From positions 166,389-230,388 of the forward strand of contig JAOALB010000093.1 in the NCBI GenBank assembly GCA_025331125.1: a stretch of 64,000 bases of DNA, written 5' to 3'. Every line of letters starts with the position of its first letter. Within the stretch, counting starts at the first letter, position 1. The notes below the pieces were generated by a model, which did not search any database, was not told the DNA's origin, and worked only from the letters and a program-made list of their open reading frames with translations. Shown here piece after piece: positions 1 through 11,854 of this stretch. This DNA is from Mycogone perniciosa (Eukaryota > Ascomycota > Sordariomycetes > Hypocreales > Hypocreaceae). The translations under genes and the position numbers were made by a program.

Positions 1-1358
1 AGACCTTCCGCACCACAACCGGCCGCGAGCGCGCCAAGCTGCTACGCAAGTGGTACGACCTCGTCGTTGAGAACACTGAGGATATCGCCAAGATCATCAC
101 CTGGGAGAATGGCAAGCCCTTAGCTGATGCTAAGGGTGAGACTACCTCTACCGCCAACTTCCTCGAGTGGTTTAGCGAGGAGGCCCCTCGTGCTTATGGC
201 GATACCATCCCTGTACCAACGCCAGGAAACCGTGCGTGGACCGTCAAGGAGCCTGTCGGCGTCTGCGGTCTGATTACACCGTATGTGGGACAGAAGGGCC
301 TCCCGAGAGAGATCGATCATGTGTGCTGATGCAGTCTCGACAGATGGAACTTCCCTGCAGCTATGATTGCGAGAAAGCTCGGTCCCGCACTCGCAGCTGG
401 ATGCACTGTTGTTTGCAAGGCTCCAGGCGAGACCCCATACTCGGCTTTGGCCCTCGCTGAGCTCGCCCACAGAGCCGGTATCCCCAAGGGTGTGGTCAAC
501 ATTGTCACGGCCCTCGAGAATACGGCAGTCGTTGGTGAGGTGCTCACCACCCACCCCACCATCAAGAAGGTGTCCTTCACGGGCTCCACTGGTGTTGGCA
601 AGCTTCTGATGAAGCAGTCCTCTAGCACCCTCAAGAAGCTTTCTCTTGAGCTCGGTGGCAACGCCCCTTTCATCGTCTTCGACGACGCTGACATCGATGA
701 TGCTGTGGCTGGTGCCGTCGCCTCCAAGTTCCGGTCTTCTGGCCAGACTTGTGTATGCGCCAACCGCATCTACGTCCAGGAGGGCATCTACGAGGAGTTC
801 GCCAAGAAGTTCGTCGAAAAAGTTCAATCATTCAAGGTTGGCAACGGCTTCGAGGAGGGCACCACCCACGGCCCCCTCATCCACGATCGAGCCGTCTCCA
901 AGGTCGAGTCCCACGTGCAGGATGCTATCAAGAAGGGTGGCAAGCTCCTGCTTGGCGGCCAGCGATTGCCCGAGCAGGGCTCCAACTTCTTCCAACTCAC
1001 CGTCCTCCGCGACATGACGCCTGACATGGCCATTTCTTCCGAGGAGACGTTTGGTCCTGTCGCCGGTCTCTTCCCCTTCAAGACCGAGGAGGAGGTTGTC
1101 AGGATGGCCAATGACTCTGACGTCGGATTGGGTGCCTACTTCTACTCCCGCGACGTTGAGCGCGTGTACCGCATTGCCGAGGCTCTCGAGGTGGGCATGG
1201 TCGGCGTCAACACCGGCATCATCTCGGACCCGGCGTCGCCATTTGGCGGTGTCAAGGAGAGTGGCTTTGGCAGGGAGGGATCCAAGTATGGCATTGATGA
1301 GTACCAGGTTATCAAGTCGGTCACATATGGTGGCATGGGCAAACCATTGCAAAGCTAA
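1..1358 (+). CDS. UGA2: Succinate-semialdehyde dehydrogenase, 5'-truncated by window edge
   Basis: This enzyme oxidises succinate semialdehyde to succinate, the last step of the GABA shunt. The reading frame is open from base 3, so the N-terminus lies outside the window; 430 residues are present of a family usually near 500. An intron at 281-343 (donor GTATGT, branch CTGAT, acceptor CAG) splits a proline codon and restores the ITPWNFP motif of aldehyde dehydrogenases. Visible motifs are the NAD(P)-binding FTGSTGVGK, the general-base region LELGGNAPF, and the catalytic cysteine in GQTCVCANR. The two nearby cysteines in GQTCVCANR are typical of SSADH rather than other aldehyde dehydrogenases. 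The stop is TAA at 1356-1358. Whether it uses NAD or NADP cannot be read from this fragment. Confidence 0.93.
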
Positions 1359-1849
1359 GATAGCTATGCATGTTATGTGAGGATGATTTAATTTGTGTAT
1401 ATGATGATATGGCCACGCAAAGACAACTGTCTATTCATGAGAAAGGAGGCGATGTAAATAGCCAAGGCACCTAGGACAGGGGAGATGTGATGAACAGAAC
1501 CTAAATTGAGATGACGAAACATACCGACGCATTCAATGAGTTGATGAGATGGAAAGTCTTCGTTCAGTTGAACCATGATCTGTAAGTGTTAATCGTAATT
1601 GCTGGAAAAAGAGAAAGACAACTAATAGCTTTGTTTCTTCGACGTAGATTATCAGCCTTGGTTATGCTACCACTCCGAGAGTAAGTAAGCCTCTGTAGTC
1701 AGTCAATGCTTTCAAAAGACAAATACTATATATATACTGTCCTGCTTTCCCTTGTGGTAAAAATTACAACTCGATTAAAAAAAATAAAGCGATACACGAA
1801 TCATTATCCAAAGTTGAATCGAAGATTAATGCAAATAAGTAAGGTTGAA
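1359..1849. other. Intergenic, SSADH 3' flank
   Basis: I see no gene here. The stretch holds the SSADH 3' untranslated region and an A-run at 1777-1784. On the minus strand that is a T8 tract about 66 bases past the tRNA-Val 3' end, so it is a weak, distant candidate for Pol III termination. Confidence 0.5.
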
Positions 1850-1942
1850 TGACCGTGGCAGGGTTCGAACCTGCGGCCTTTTGTGCTCAAATAACCCGTT
1901 TGATCATGTAAGACAAACGCGCTACCACTGCGCTACACGGTC
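1850..1942 (-). tRNA. tRNA-Val (anticodon UAC) with 21-nt intron
   Basis: On the minus strand the sequence folds as a full cloverleaf. The acceptor stem pairs GACCGTG with CACGGTC, the D arm has AGTGGTA, the anticodon stem pairs TTTGT with ACAAA, and the T arm is GCAGG-TTCGAAC-CCTGC. Discriminator A is at base 1850. The anticodon loop reads C-T-TAC-A-C once a 21-nt intron is removed after position 37, the canonical eukaryotic tRNA intron site. U33 fits only a TAC anticodon; reading CAT would put A at position 33, so I reject methionine. The CCA end is not encoded, as expected. Confidence 0.9.
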
Positions 1943-2361
1943 CTCTAATTGATGGATGATGCCGAGCTGTTTATACTTATAACTGTACATGCTATGTATT
2001 GCAGCCATTCAAATCAATTGGGTTCTTATTAACCCGAAATGACATCCTATCCTGCTGACGGATAGGTTGTGCTGAAAGCTCTAAACCCAACACCAGGACG
2101 CCGTCAGTCATGGATTTGCGCCGAATCATTGATCTGACCAATTTGATTCATCTTCTAGGCAATTCTTAGTGACGTTCTATTCGCACGATTTCACCTGCCA
2201 AGGCGAGAAGTTGTTCTCGCACGTGACCCATCTAATGAAGCACTGGTTGTCGTCTTATCTTATCACATCACCACGCCACAACCTCACATGAAGCTTCTGG
2301 CTTACACCCTCCATGGTAGTCGTTTTATGTGAAGAGAATAGACAGAACACAACGGTTAACA
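1943..2361. other. Intergenic between tRNA-Val and RRF1
   Basis: No gene seen. This holds the upstream side of the minus-strand tRNA and the promoter and leader of the recycling-factor gene. A 7-bp inverted repeat (CCTATCC / GGATAGG) lies at about 2046-2066. Confidence 0.4.
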
Positions 2362-3283
2362 ATGTCGCTCACTCGCTCCAGAAGCTTGGCGACCCGTGGC
2401 CTGCGCCTGTTGGCCTATACAGAGGAGTATGTATACCTCTCAGCTCTCAATTGCAACCTACCCTAGCTAGAACGAAGCTCCAATGCTAACATCATTGATG
2501 CGCAGACGGGACCTCTATAACTCAACGCAGCGAGTAATTCGCCTCACACCAATCAATCTCGCTGTCAATACCTCAAACAACTACACAGTATCCTCGATCC
2601 GCCTATTTAGCCAATCCTCCTCCCTCCTCAAAAAAACCAAAAACGCTCCCCCAAAGCGCGACCCCGCCGCCTCCTCCTCCTCCGCTGCGGCATCTGACCC
2701 CGAAAACCTTCTCGACCTCTCCTCCCTCCTCGCCGCCTATACCCCTCTCGACTCCCACCACAAGGCCCAGCTCCACGAGGTCCTCCACGGAGGGCGCTTC
2801 AGCCCAGACAAGATCGGCGCCGTCTTCGTGCCTGTCAAGTATCCCGAGGATGGCAGCGTCGTGTCCCACCCCCTCCGCGAGCTAGCGCAGATCGTCCCCC
2901 GCTCTGGGCGCATTATTTCGCTGCTTGTCAATGATCGCGAGTATATCAAGCCCATCATGTCGGCTATACAGGCGAGCAAGGAGTATAACCAGCAGCCGCA
3001 GCGCGCTGAGGACAATGAGCTGGAGCTGCTCCTCAAAGTGGAGATGGAGCGCAAGGATGCGCTTGTGCGCCGTGTCAAGGAGACTTGCCAGAGCTGGAAG
3101 GATAAGGTACGCCTGGCGAGGACGAAGCAGGAAAAGGTTTGGAAGGAGTTGAAGAAGAACGGTCAGATGCTGCCAGATGTGTTCAAGAAGGCCGAGAAAG
3201 AGCTGCAGAAGGTGCAGGATAAGAAGATGAAGGAGATTGACCAGGAAGAGGCGCAGACGATTAAACAGCTTGATCGCCACTAG
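2362..3283 (+). CDS. RRF1: Mitochondrial ribosome recycling factor
   Basis: Ribosome recycling factor splits post-termination mitochondrial ribosomes. The C-terminal two thirds (about residue 110 onward of 280) carry the RRF fold: a long charged helical segment with VEMERKDALVRRVKE and a K-rich coiled coil ending in Q-rich helices. The N-terminus is basic, Ser-rich and has FSQSS, typical of a mitochondrial presequence. I place the start at 2362 with an intron at 2427-2505 (donor GTATGT, perfect GCTAAC branch, CAG acceptor), because this joins a second Arg-rich leader segment in phase (843 nt total). A start at 2483 inside that intron is the alternative. It converges on the minus-strand gene ending at 3408, only 124 bp away. 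Confidence 0.85.
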
Positions 3284-3407
3284 CAGTGACTTCATGTGCC
3301 ATTGTATGATAAAGTCAGTGGTCATATACTATCTTACACGTCATGACAACTGTACGAAACCTCTCCAATATGTAGACAGTTGTGATACATTCATATAAAC
3401 CCATTTT

Positions 3408-4586
3408 TTAAGCCTTTGCTTGAGGCTTTCCCTTATTCCCACCCCTGGTACCAGCACTACCAGCCACAATCAGCGACGTCAACTTCTTCTCGAAGCTCTC
3501 CACATCCTTCTGCGTATACGTCTCAGCCCTCAAATGCCACGACCGCGCAACCCCAACTGAATCCGTAGCAAACTTAGGCACTTCATGCTTGCCCACAACG
3601 GCATTATCCAGGATGACCTTCTTGATCGCCTCCTCCGCGCCTTGAATAATGCGCTCATCCACCACCGCCTCATCGCCACCGTCGCTCTTCTTCTTTTTCT
3701 GGAGATACTGCTCCGCAGCCTCTTTGGCCTTCACATCCGCAAAGAAGCGTATCCCGCTCTTCTCAAGCTCCTCGGCATAATTCCGAGCCTGTAGATTCTG
3801 CGGCATGCCCACCGGATCCGCCGTCCCAAGGACACTCAGATTCTGCATTACCGTCGCAGCCCTGCCCTCCTTCGTCGATGTAATGGCCGGCATAAACGGC
3901 GCCAAGGACTCCAGCGTCAGCGCGGGGTTATACTGCATCTTGGTTCCGAACCGCATAGCGTCGTCGAATTCCTGCTCCGCGGGATCCATCCTCTCAAACG
4001 GGTCTTGCCTCTTCCCTCGCAGACCGGCAGCCGTCTTGTCGCCGTCTTCTTTCCCCTTTGCTTTGCCCCCCGTTGCTTTGAAGCCGCCTCGTCGCCCGCC
4101 CCGGCCGCCGAAACCTCCCCTCGTAGCACCTCCTCTGGTAGCACCTCCTCTAGTACCAGATGGTCGGCCACGGCTCGCCTGTGAGAATCGATTCCCACCC
4201 GTCGGCGATGCAGTCCGTGGAGCACCGCCCTGAGCTGTCGATCCTCCCCTTCCACGTAGCCCTCCCCTCCCACGCAGACCACCCAATCCTCTAGGCAGAC
4301 TCCGTACATCAATCACCTTGGGCTGAGCTGCCGAATCCCCCACTGTCTGCCCCGTTCGGCCAGTGTTCCGATTCTTGACTAGGGAATTGATCTCTGTCGC
4401 AGCAGCACGGGTTCGCTGGCGGGCAGTCGTAGTCGGTCTGACATTTTGAGAATCGCTGCCGGTAGGTTCGTCGAAGTACGATTGTGTCGTGGAGAACTGT
4501 CGAAAGTAACCACTCAATTCATGTGCAGTTTGCCTTAGCTCTGGCCTCGCCCGGCTGCAAACCGAGCGAAAAGCCTGGGAACTCAT
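3408..4586 (-). CDS. RGG-rich protein, probably mitochondrial (possible small-subunit mitoribosomal protein)
   Basis: A single-exon protein of 392 residues. The first 35 residues are basic and Ser/Arg-rich and end in FRQFSTTQSYF, which looks like a mitochondrial presequence with a processing site. Residues about 95-185 are a Gly/Arg-rich tract with repeated RGG and the near-identical tandem units RGGATRGG, RGGATRGG and RGGFGGRGG. After a lysine-rich link comes a folded-looking C-terminal half (FERMDPAEQEFDDAMRFG and onward) with no catalytic motif I recognise. The C-terminus is Gly/Lys-rich. The C-terminal half resembles fungal mitoribosomal proteins, perhaps mS46/Rsm28, but I cannot confirm the family and give no symbol. 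RGG tracts usually mean RNA binding. Confidence 0.7.
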   Translation of the reverse strand: MSSQAFRSVCSRARPELRQTAHELSGYFRQFSTTQSYFDEPTGSDSQNVRPTTTARQRTRAAATEINSLVKNRNTGRTGQTVGDSAAQPKVIDVRSLPRGLGGLRGRGGLRGRGGSTAQGGAPRTASPTGGNRFSQASRGRPSGTRGGATRGGATRGGFGGRGGRRGGFKATGGKAKGKEDGDKTAAGLRGKRQDPFERMDPAEQEFDDAMRFGTKMQYNPALTLESLAPFMPAITSTKEGRAATVMQNLSVLGTADPVGMPQNLQARNYAEELEKSGIRFFADVKAKEAAEQYLQKKKKSDGGDEAVVDERIIQGAEEAIKKVILDNAVVGKHEVPKFATDSVGVARSWHLRAETYTQKDVESFEKKLTSLIVAGSAGTRGGNKGKPQAKA

Positions 4587-5333
4587 AATTGCGATTTTTG
4601 GTAGTTGACTTGATGCCAGCGTTCAGATGGGACGGCGCAGAACCACGAAATTTCTCTAGCCAAGGCGATGACTAAGCACAATATCTCACGACAATGATGA
4701 CCGAGGCTCGACCATACAGAATGTTTCCATGGATTCCATACGCTCACTGAATGATAGTATTTCATGAACCTCGCAGCAATAGGCACAATTAGGAATATTA
4801 AAAACGAATCAGTTTCTTAATACTCCAAAGACACCCGCTTAGATAATGCGTGCGTCGTCTGGCGGGCTGCACGCATATTCACACGAGGCCCCGCTATATA
4901 ATCGCTGATCCTCCATTCAAGACACCAAACTACCCATGATTCTCCCCTTCCGTAACCTCCCGCGGCGCCGTCAGTCGTCATAAATCTCGCCATGTTCTTG
5001 GAAGCATCTAGAGGCCCATTCGTGAGGACGCATGTGCCGAGTGACCGTTCCAGATCCTGGTTCAGACAATTACGTCTCACCGCTCGGATAGAGCCACAGT
5101 TGATATGAACCACCCGACACGGTTATTACCCCGTAGCCATGGTAGCCACCTGCTTGCGCTGTTCCCACCAGCCTGTAGATCCCCTCATAGACGTATGGCA
5201 CCCCTAAGATGATATCAAATGATATTCTCGTACGTCGTCGTTGTGACTGTCTTCGTATTCGCGACCGCTCCTAACTCTTTCTTCCATCCATACAAGTCTG
5301 GCAAAGTCGTCTCCCGATGTAGTGCTTCAACTC
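4587..5333. other. Intergenic, promoter of the RGG-rich protein and 3' flank of PP-Z
   Basis: No supported gene. A minus-strand frame at 4817-5113 lacks any recognisable feature, so I treat it as chance. Confidence 0.45.
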
Positions 5334-7038
5334 TTATACGCTCTGAGGCTGAACACTTGCGGGCTATAAAATGGTTAGCATACTACTTGATAGTCGAGAC
5401 GGTCAACTTACAGGGCTGTTCAACATTTGCTGCCGCTTGTTGCGCCCCTTCTTAATGTGGCTCTTGAGAGCACTAGAATCAAGCGGCTTGAGCAGCTCGA
5501 AACTGCAGAGCAACTCGGAGGATACAGACATTACAGCGCCCCAATTATCGAATTCGCCACAGTACTGCAAGAGTCAGTCGCCTGTCAAAGCACAGGAAAG
5601 TACTTGAACTTACGTTTGGTGCGCTAAACACTGTGACCAAGACACGATCGTTGAAAAATTCATATCCATCTTCGACCACCATGTGTGCTCGACAGATCAA
5701 ATCAAAATCATGCGTGGCAAGGAAATCGGTAATAACACGCTTCCCAAAACAGTAGCTGACGCCTCTTTCGTTTGCTTCCCAGTCTTGCTCCATGTCAGCG
5801 GGATCCGACCAAAGAAGGTCGTTCAGCAGGCCGTAGTCGGGCACATCGGTAGGGCGAGCAATGTTTCGAATGTCGTCCATGTGACTCAAAGCTGGTGAAA
5901 GACCCCCGTGCACGCAGAAAATCTTCCCGGCCACAATGGCAGCAATTGGCAAGGTGTTGAAACAATCGATGAACGTCTTCCAAATCTTGACGTTGCACCT
6001 CCGCTTGCACTCATCGTAGAATCCATACACGCGGGTCACGTTGGCACATTCATGGTTCCCTCGGAGCAAGAAGAAGTTCTCGGGGAACTTCAGCTTGTAG
6101 CAAAGCAACAGCAGGATTGTTTCCAGGGATTGCTTTCCTCGGTCAACGTAGTCTCCCAGGAAGAGATAGTTGGACATGGGAGGGAAACCACACATCTCAA
6201 ACATTCGAATCAAATCCGTGTATTGGCCGTGGACATCGCCAACAATCTTAACAGGGGCATCAAGCTCCAGGAGGGCGGGTTGTGAGAGGAAGACTTCTCG
6301 TGCGCGCTGGCAAATAGCGACAATCTCCGCGTTCTTGAGACAAACGCTCTTGGTCACCTTGCCAGCATAGCCAGCATCGAGGAGTCGTTTGATGTAATCA
6401 TCCAGATCCATATCCTTCATCTCAGCCATGGCGACGTTGGAGTTAGAATCGTTCTTGCTGGCATCCGTTGAAGGTGTCTTTTGGACCGGATTGATGGTAT
6501 TATCGCGCTTCACCAGGATGGACTGGCCAGGCGCTTGCATATGGGTGTTGACGCTGGCATTGGCCAAAGGAGGTTGGTCGGAAACATGATCAACCTCACC
6601 CGACGCCTGCGCGGCGCTCACATCATGGGTACTACTCTTGACAGAGTTGGAGACAGGTGATGGCGGCGGCTGCTCCTCGGTTGTAGGGGAATCAGATGGA
6701 GATCCGGATGTAGATGCAGATACATCGGTCGAGTTGTGTCGAAGCGGGGGCAGGTCGCTGCGGCTATTGCGGGATGCGCTCGAACGGCCACTTTTGGCAG
6801 ATCGAACCGAAGCAGCATCGTTCAGCCCGGAGTCGCCATTAGCTAAGACTGAGTTCCTCGGGCTGTCCGTCTTGCCACTGCCGGGGATTTTGGATCGTAA
6901 TGCGCGAAAAGACCGCGATGAGTCCTTTGTGTCAGACTTGCTGAACGACGGGTACGACTGGAGAGAGGCATCAAAGCCGTTGGATCCTCCGGCGGAGCCC
7001 TTGGAAGAGCCGCTCTCCTTGGAGGCCTGGTTGCCCAT
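5334..7038 (-). CDS. PPZ1: Serine/threonine protein phosphatase PP-Z
   Basis: PP1-related phosphatase that in yeasts governs salt tolerance and cell integrity and is inhibited by Hal3. The protein has 535 residues in three exons. Introns at 5565-5613 and 5364-5411 carry GTAAGT donors, and the second has a GCTAAC branch. They restore the conserved FSAPN-YCGEFDNWG junction and the C-terminal tail SPPASVQPQSV. The N-terminus MGNQ is a myristoylation site. Residues 2-210 are a Ser/Pro-rich disordered extension, the hallmark separating PP-Z from PP1. The catalytic domain runs from about 212 and shows GDVHG (267-271), GDYVDRG (295-301) and RGNHE (326-330) for the two-metal centre. Ending at FSAPN by reading through intron 1 would lose the essential C-terminal strand. 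Confidence 0.95.
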
Positions 7039-7502
7039 TGTGGTCGTGCGTGGGGACGAGGGGGTTCGGAGGGACGCGACAGCTGTCTCAAATACGGCGT
7101 GGTGGCGTGGGTTTGACTCTTTTCGCCTCGATGGCCGACCCTACGTCACGTCGGCAGGAGCGTGTACTATCTCGTATGGATTAGGAAGCAGTTTGCAAAT
7201 GAGCTCCAGCCGGTCCTAGGGAGGGTGAAACAGTCGACCGAGGTCGGTGAAGAAGGAGGACCGCTGGTTCCTTGGAGCGTCCGTTTTAGTTGATTTAGGC
7301 GAGCGCCTAGGAAAACGGGCCAGCTTGGAGACGCTTGTCAAGTTGGGCGCTGATAACGTCGTCGGAGCTCGTGACTCCGGATCGGTACCGGCAGGACTGG
7401 AAACAGCGCTCCAGCGTTGAAGTCGGTGATAAAGAAATAAAAGCGAGAGTTGACTGCCTCGCGCTCGGAGATATTATGATTCTACACTCCAATCTGAAAA
7501 AT

Positions 7503-7645
7503 CAGCGCTCCCATCCTGGCTCGGCGTTTGCTCCGGGAGGGAAGAGACAAGGGAAGAGATAAGGGGGGAGATGGAAAGAGAAGGAGGAGGAGGAAGAGGA
7601 AGAGGAAGAAAAGGACGAGGAGTGATGAATGAATGAATGAATATG
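7503..7645. repeat. Polypurine tract with GAAT microsatellite upstream of PP-Z
   Basis: The plus strand is nearly all A/G from about 7537 to 7620, with GGA and GAA runs, followed by tandem GAAT units at 7626-7641. Read in the direction of PP-Z this is a long pyrimidine tract 470-600 nt upstream of its ATG, a common feature of fungal promoters and leaders. Confidence 0.55.
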
Positions 7646-9223
7646 AATGAGCCGGGGCGGCGATGCAATTGACTTGATGGAAAAAAAGGAAGCAAGGCTT
7701 TGCTGCTAGTACGAATACTCGTAATAAGACCGGAAGATCAAACAAGCTTCAAGGCTCCCTGTCGAATGAACCAGATGGGCAAAAGTACCTGCAGATCCTC
7801 TAGGAAGCAAAGCAGGCTGGCGTCCAGGTCGCCCAAGACATGTGAGACTTACGAGGGACTGATGAGAACAGGTCTCGGCAGCACGGCGAGGATGTCTCAA
7901 AAGGGTCTTTTTTTTGTTGGGTGGAAATATGAGGAAGAGGAGGGGAAGGGAGAAGAAATGGGATGTACATACGTAGGCGTAGGAGAAGGTAGATCCGGAG
8001 TAAGGGCCCGGTGGCGATGCTCAAACGGAGGTCCTATCTCGGTAAGCTTATGACCGCCGCGCGCGCAAACTACTGGTAGTATTGGCTCTACTAACGCCGT
8101 CTAGGTAGTTGTTCGAAATGCCAGTCTTCCGCGGCGGGGGCGATGCGAAAAAGAGCAGCAATGCGAGTGGGAGCACTGAGCAGCGCGGAACTCGACGAAG
8201 CGAACTTGGGAAATTTCTACGAGTAGATTTCTCCGGTGGCCGGGGGGTTGAGGCGACGAGGGGTGCGAGTGGGTTGCAAGGCCGCGCGCAACGGCCCAGG
8301 ATATTAATTTACTTGCCGAGTGGCAGGCGTGATGTGATGGTGGTGTCGCGGCGATGGTGGTGGTGATGTGTTGAGGTTGAGGCGTGATGGACCTGCGGAC
8401 GAGTATGTCATGTAGGTAGCGTTGCACGCAGGGCTGTGAGGAGTTGGACCGGGAACTTGTGACACAGCCGCCGCGGACGGTGAATATGTACGATTAAGGT
8501 TTCACACCCATCCATCTGCGACCCCTCTTGAGGAGTCCAAGATATAATCAAGAATCCTCGGTCCCGTAAGTGACCTGGTTCCGGACGGGGTGGGCTGCTC
8601 GATGCGGCGCTTGGCAGCAGTAGCAGAGCTGGATGCAGGATTAGGGCGATGGCGAAGTCCGAAGCGTGGTGGACGAGGACGAGTGGGATGATGATGCTGA
8701 ATAAAAGAACAATAAAACAACAACAGGAGGCGCCAACTGGGTGCGCGACTCAACCAGGTTTCTGGATTTCCATGATCGTCGTGGCATCTTTCGGCCATAG
8801 ATAAGGACCCCCAAGGTCTTGAGACGGAGCCAAGCCAACCTCGACTTACTTTTTCGCACCAACCATGAGATCAGCTCTGGGGCCCTGTCATTGGGCACTG
8901 AGCCTCCTGGACGGTGCTGCCCAGCTGACGGCTGACCTTGGCTCGCCCCCAAAGCGCGCTGTAGCGTTCGCCCTAGGCCCTCTAAGGGCCCCCCTGGTCC
9001 TCCTAAACGACTCTGGGGCCGCCTCCTAATCCCAGCACGGCTTTGCGCCTTTGCAGACCGAGCATAGCCCCCACACAGCAGCGAAGTTTGAACCACTGAG
9101 AGTCGCGCTGCGTCCCGCCCCTGCAGGGCTCTTGCAGCTGGATAGACCGAGACAGTGGCACGTGTTTGAGGTTTGATGGGAATATGGGCCAACGTTGCAT
9201 GTCTCTCTTCATGTACGCTTTAT

Positions 9224-9372
9224 GTACGGAGTACGGGTGTTTCAACGGCCATGAACGGCTATACGACTACTAGTAACAGCACTTCGTAGGTGCTCGCATA
9301 CCCAATTGGGTCGCCGCCGCTGCTACTTCGTACAGACAGCATATTCCTACTCGTAAGTCTCGTACGAAGTAC
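9224..9372. repeat. Cluster of heptamer microrepeats
   Basis: GTACGGAGTAC at 9224-9234, TACTTCGTAC at 9324-9333 and TACGAAGTAC at 9363-9372. These are members of the TACGRAG family found throughout the non-coding DNA of the window, here in both orientations. Confidence 0.7.
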
Positions 9373-11604
9373 ATGCGGCTCCCTGTGATACGACGCGCAA
9401 TGCAATTGTTAGGTGCCAGGAACCCCCGACCAATCTCTTGTCTGGGCACCGTGGCACCACCACCAACACAGGATCAGAACCACACACTCTTTGCATGGCC
9501 CCATCGTTACTACGAGTATACTCTTGGCATTGTCTTGCGACCGCTGCCTAACAGCTGAGCATTCCTGCGCTGTGTATGGCTACGTCCATCGGCGAGTGCT
9601 GAGTTTGGAAATGCCCACCAGACATCGTATAATACCTGAGGATATAACATCTCAAGAGTAACAGCAAAGGATGCTGACAAGTCCACGGATACGGTTGGGT
9701 TGATGCGCATCACAGCGAGCAAGTACTATGTCAGCACGTATTCTCTGTGCCAGTACACCGCCCTCGACATTGTTCTTACACCTCGACCACGGCCAACGTT
9801 CAAAGAGCCATCATGGTTGGCGTCAAATGCCGAACCAATAATCCAAGATGCCGTTCATTATGCCCTCATACTGTCCTCTCACCAGCGGCTGATGAAAGGC
9901 GCCACTCCTAGAGCTTGCAGGTCAGGTCCTTACCGCTCTTCTGGCCCCCTTCCGCTATCGCTCCGCCAGGCGAAAATATTAAAGACGGCGTCAGATTCCC
10001 CGGATGATATACGCAGGTGTCTCGCGAGATAACAATCGAATAAGTCGCCCGGTACGACAAATCCCTGAAGCGATGAGATGATAGGAGTCACAGTTGTCCG
10101 CATTCCAGTAAGTTGAAGGAAGCTTGGACGCCAAGGCGATTGTTAGTTCTGATAGCGTCCTAATCACCCGGGTGTCATTGCATGATAGGAACCTGCGCTG
10201 GCTCGAGTAGTCGTTGTCATCGTGTCCTATGTCACCGTGTTAAAAGACGTTGATATAAAGGGCTTCATGCCTGGTGACAACTCTGTCGTTATGGCCTTAG
10301 GGCTGTGATAGCCCAGTGAGCACAAGGACACAGCATCCACCGACGGTGTGAAGAGTTTGAGTGCTCGAGGTTTTCGGGAGCGCCCTTTATTAAAGCGAAT
10401 CGGCGGTTCACTTTTTCCAGACTCGTCCTAAAGCAGACAGTTTCGTGCATCCTACTTCGTACATGCAGGCTCAAGCCGCGCGCTCATGCTAAATAAAGAT
10501 ATTGAGTGCCGAGGAGCCGATGATAGGATTCGATACGAACGATTAAACTGGTCCCGGTTCGATAGACCAGCTACCAGATTGCTGGGATTTCTCTAGCTAG
10601 GACTTTTACACTTGTACAGGGCTGATCGGGGGAAGGCTATTTTGGTGCATAAAAATCAAGCTCGATCCGGATAGTGTTCCATGATATGAGGTGAAGATAG
10701 GTACCGCTTACTCATCGACGATTCAATTCCTGAGTCAGCAGTAATACAAAAGTTTGCCCTTTTGGGTAATTCAACCAATCATGCGCTGGTTTTATCCGGA
10801 GGCTGGTGAGTGAGCCTTGCTATGAGGGGGTTGCTAAAATTAGATCAATCCCTCATCATCGACTATGTACTCCGTAAGTTGGTAAGCTTCTTAGTTGCTT
10901 TCTGCTGTTGTGACTGACTAACGGCTGTAACGTTTTAACTGTTCTTGGCAAGATTAGCCTTATTAGCTCAAAATTACAGCTCATCTCTGAGCCGAATATT
11001 ACTATTCAACTACGCAATATTTATGGTGTTTGAATGCGATTTTCTTGTGCTTCGTAGGAAGTACGAGTAGTACGAGTGCAGCCAAAATTACGAGTAGGTG
11101 ATGTGATCTGCGGGGAGCCACGATATGTTTGGCCTGAGCCTACTAGTTGTCGTCAGCAGCTCCAATTATTTTGAGACGATCCAGGGGCTTGTTCACTGAC
11201 GACAGGGCTTCGGAAGAGTGGATAGCGAGGCCGAAAAACTCATTGAATTCTGTCGATGTTGTGTGATGGCCAAGGACCAAATCTGCAGTTGGTCGAAGCA
11301 GCTTGTCGTTAGCGGGGTGCCTTGAAATGAGCCCTGGAGGCCGCCACAATGTGACACTCTTCAAGTCTTCAGCCAAGTGTTTCTCCGACAACCTTCAAGG
11401 GTTTCGGCCGAAACAGGGGGCCGAAACAGGGACCCGAGCTCAGAAGGGCAACATATGTCCGGAGTAATAGTATCATGCTGCCAGATTGACATGAGGAGCC
11501 GTTTGTGGCTCACTTTGCGAGCAGGAATTATACGTGATGTTTCAACTATGCCTTGGTAAGGATGTAAAGGATGCGCCATAAGCAGCTAAAATCCATTATT
11601 AGCA

Positions 11605-11621
11605 TACGGAGTACGGAGTAC
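11605..11621. repeat. Tandem heptamer repeat TACGGAG x2
   Basis: TACGGAGTACGGAGTAC: two complete TACGGAG units closed by TAC, in non-coding DNA about 460 bp upstream of the SUR7-family start. Confidence 0.75.
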
Positions 11622-11854
11622 ATATAATAATAATATGGGCACGCACTATCTACTCGTACTATTGGTATATTAGTATGTTGGCTGGATCAACACCAAGTTA
11701 TTAACATCTACTCTGACAGAGGTCGTATGTACTATTATGGCAATGCCCGCTGTGGGACCCACCCACCCTGCCACACTGGGCTGTTACTGCGCCACCCCAC
11801 ATCAAACCTCCAACATAGCGCCTGACGCAACCCTTTCAGCTGTGGTTCCCTAAA

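Noticed and set aside
1850..1942. Reading the intron-bearing tRNA as tRNA-Met (CAT)
   Set aside because: It would place A at position 33, which is always U, and would leave the anticodon stem mispaired. The valine (TAC) reading satisfies both.
10540..10580. GGTTCGATAG resembling a tRNA T-loop
   Set aside because: The surrounding bases do not form acceptor, D or anticodon stems.
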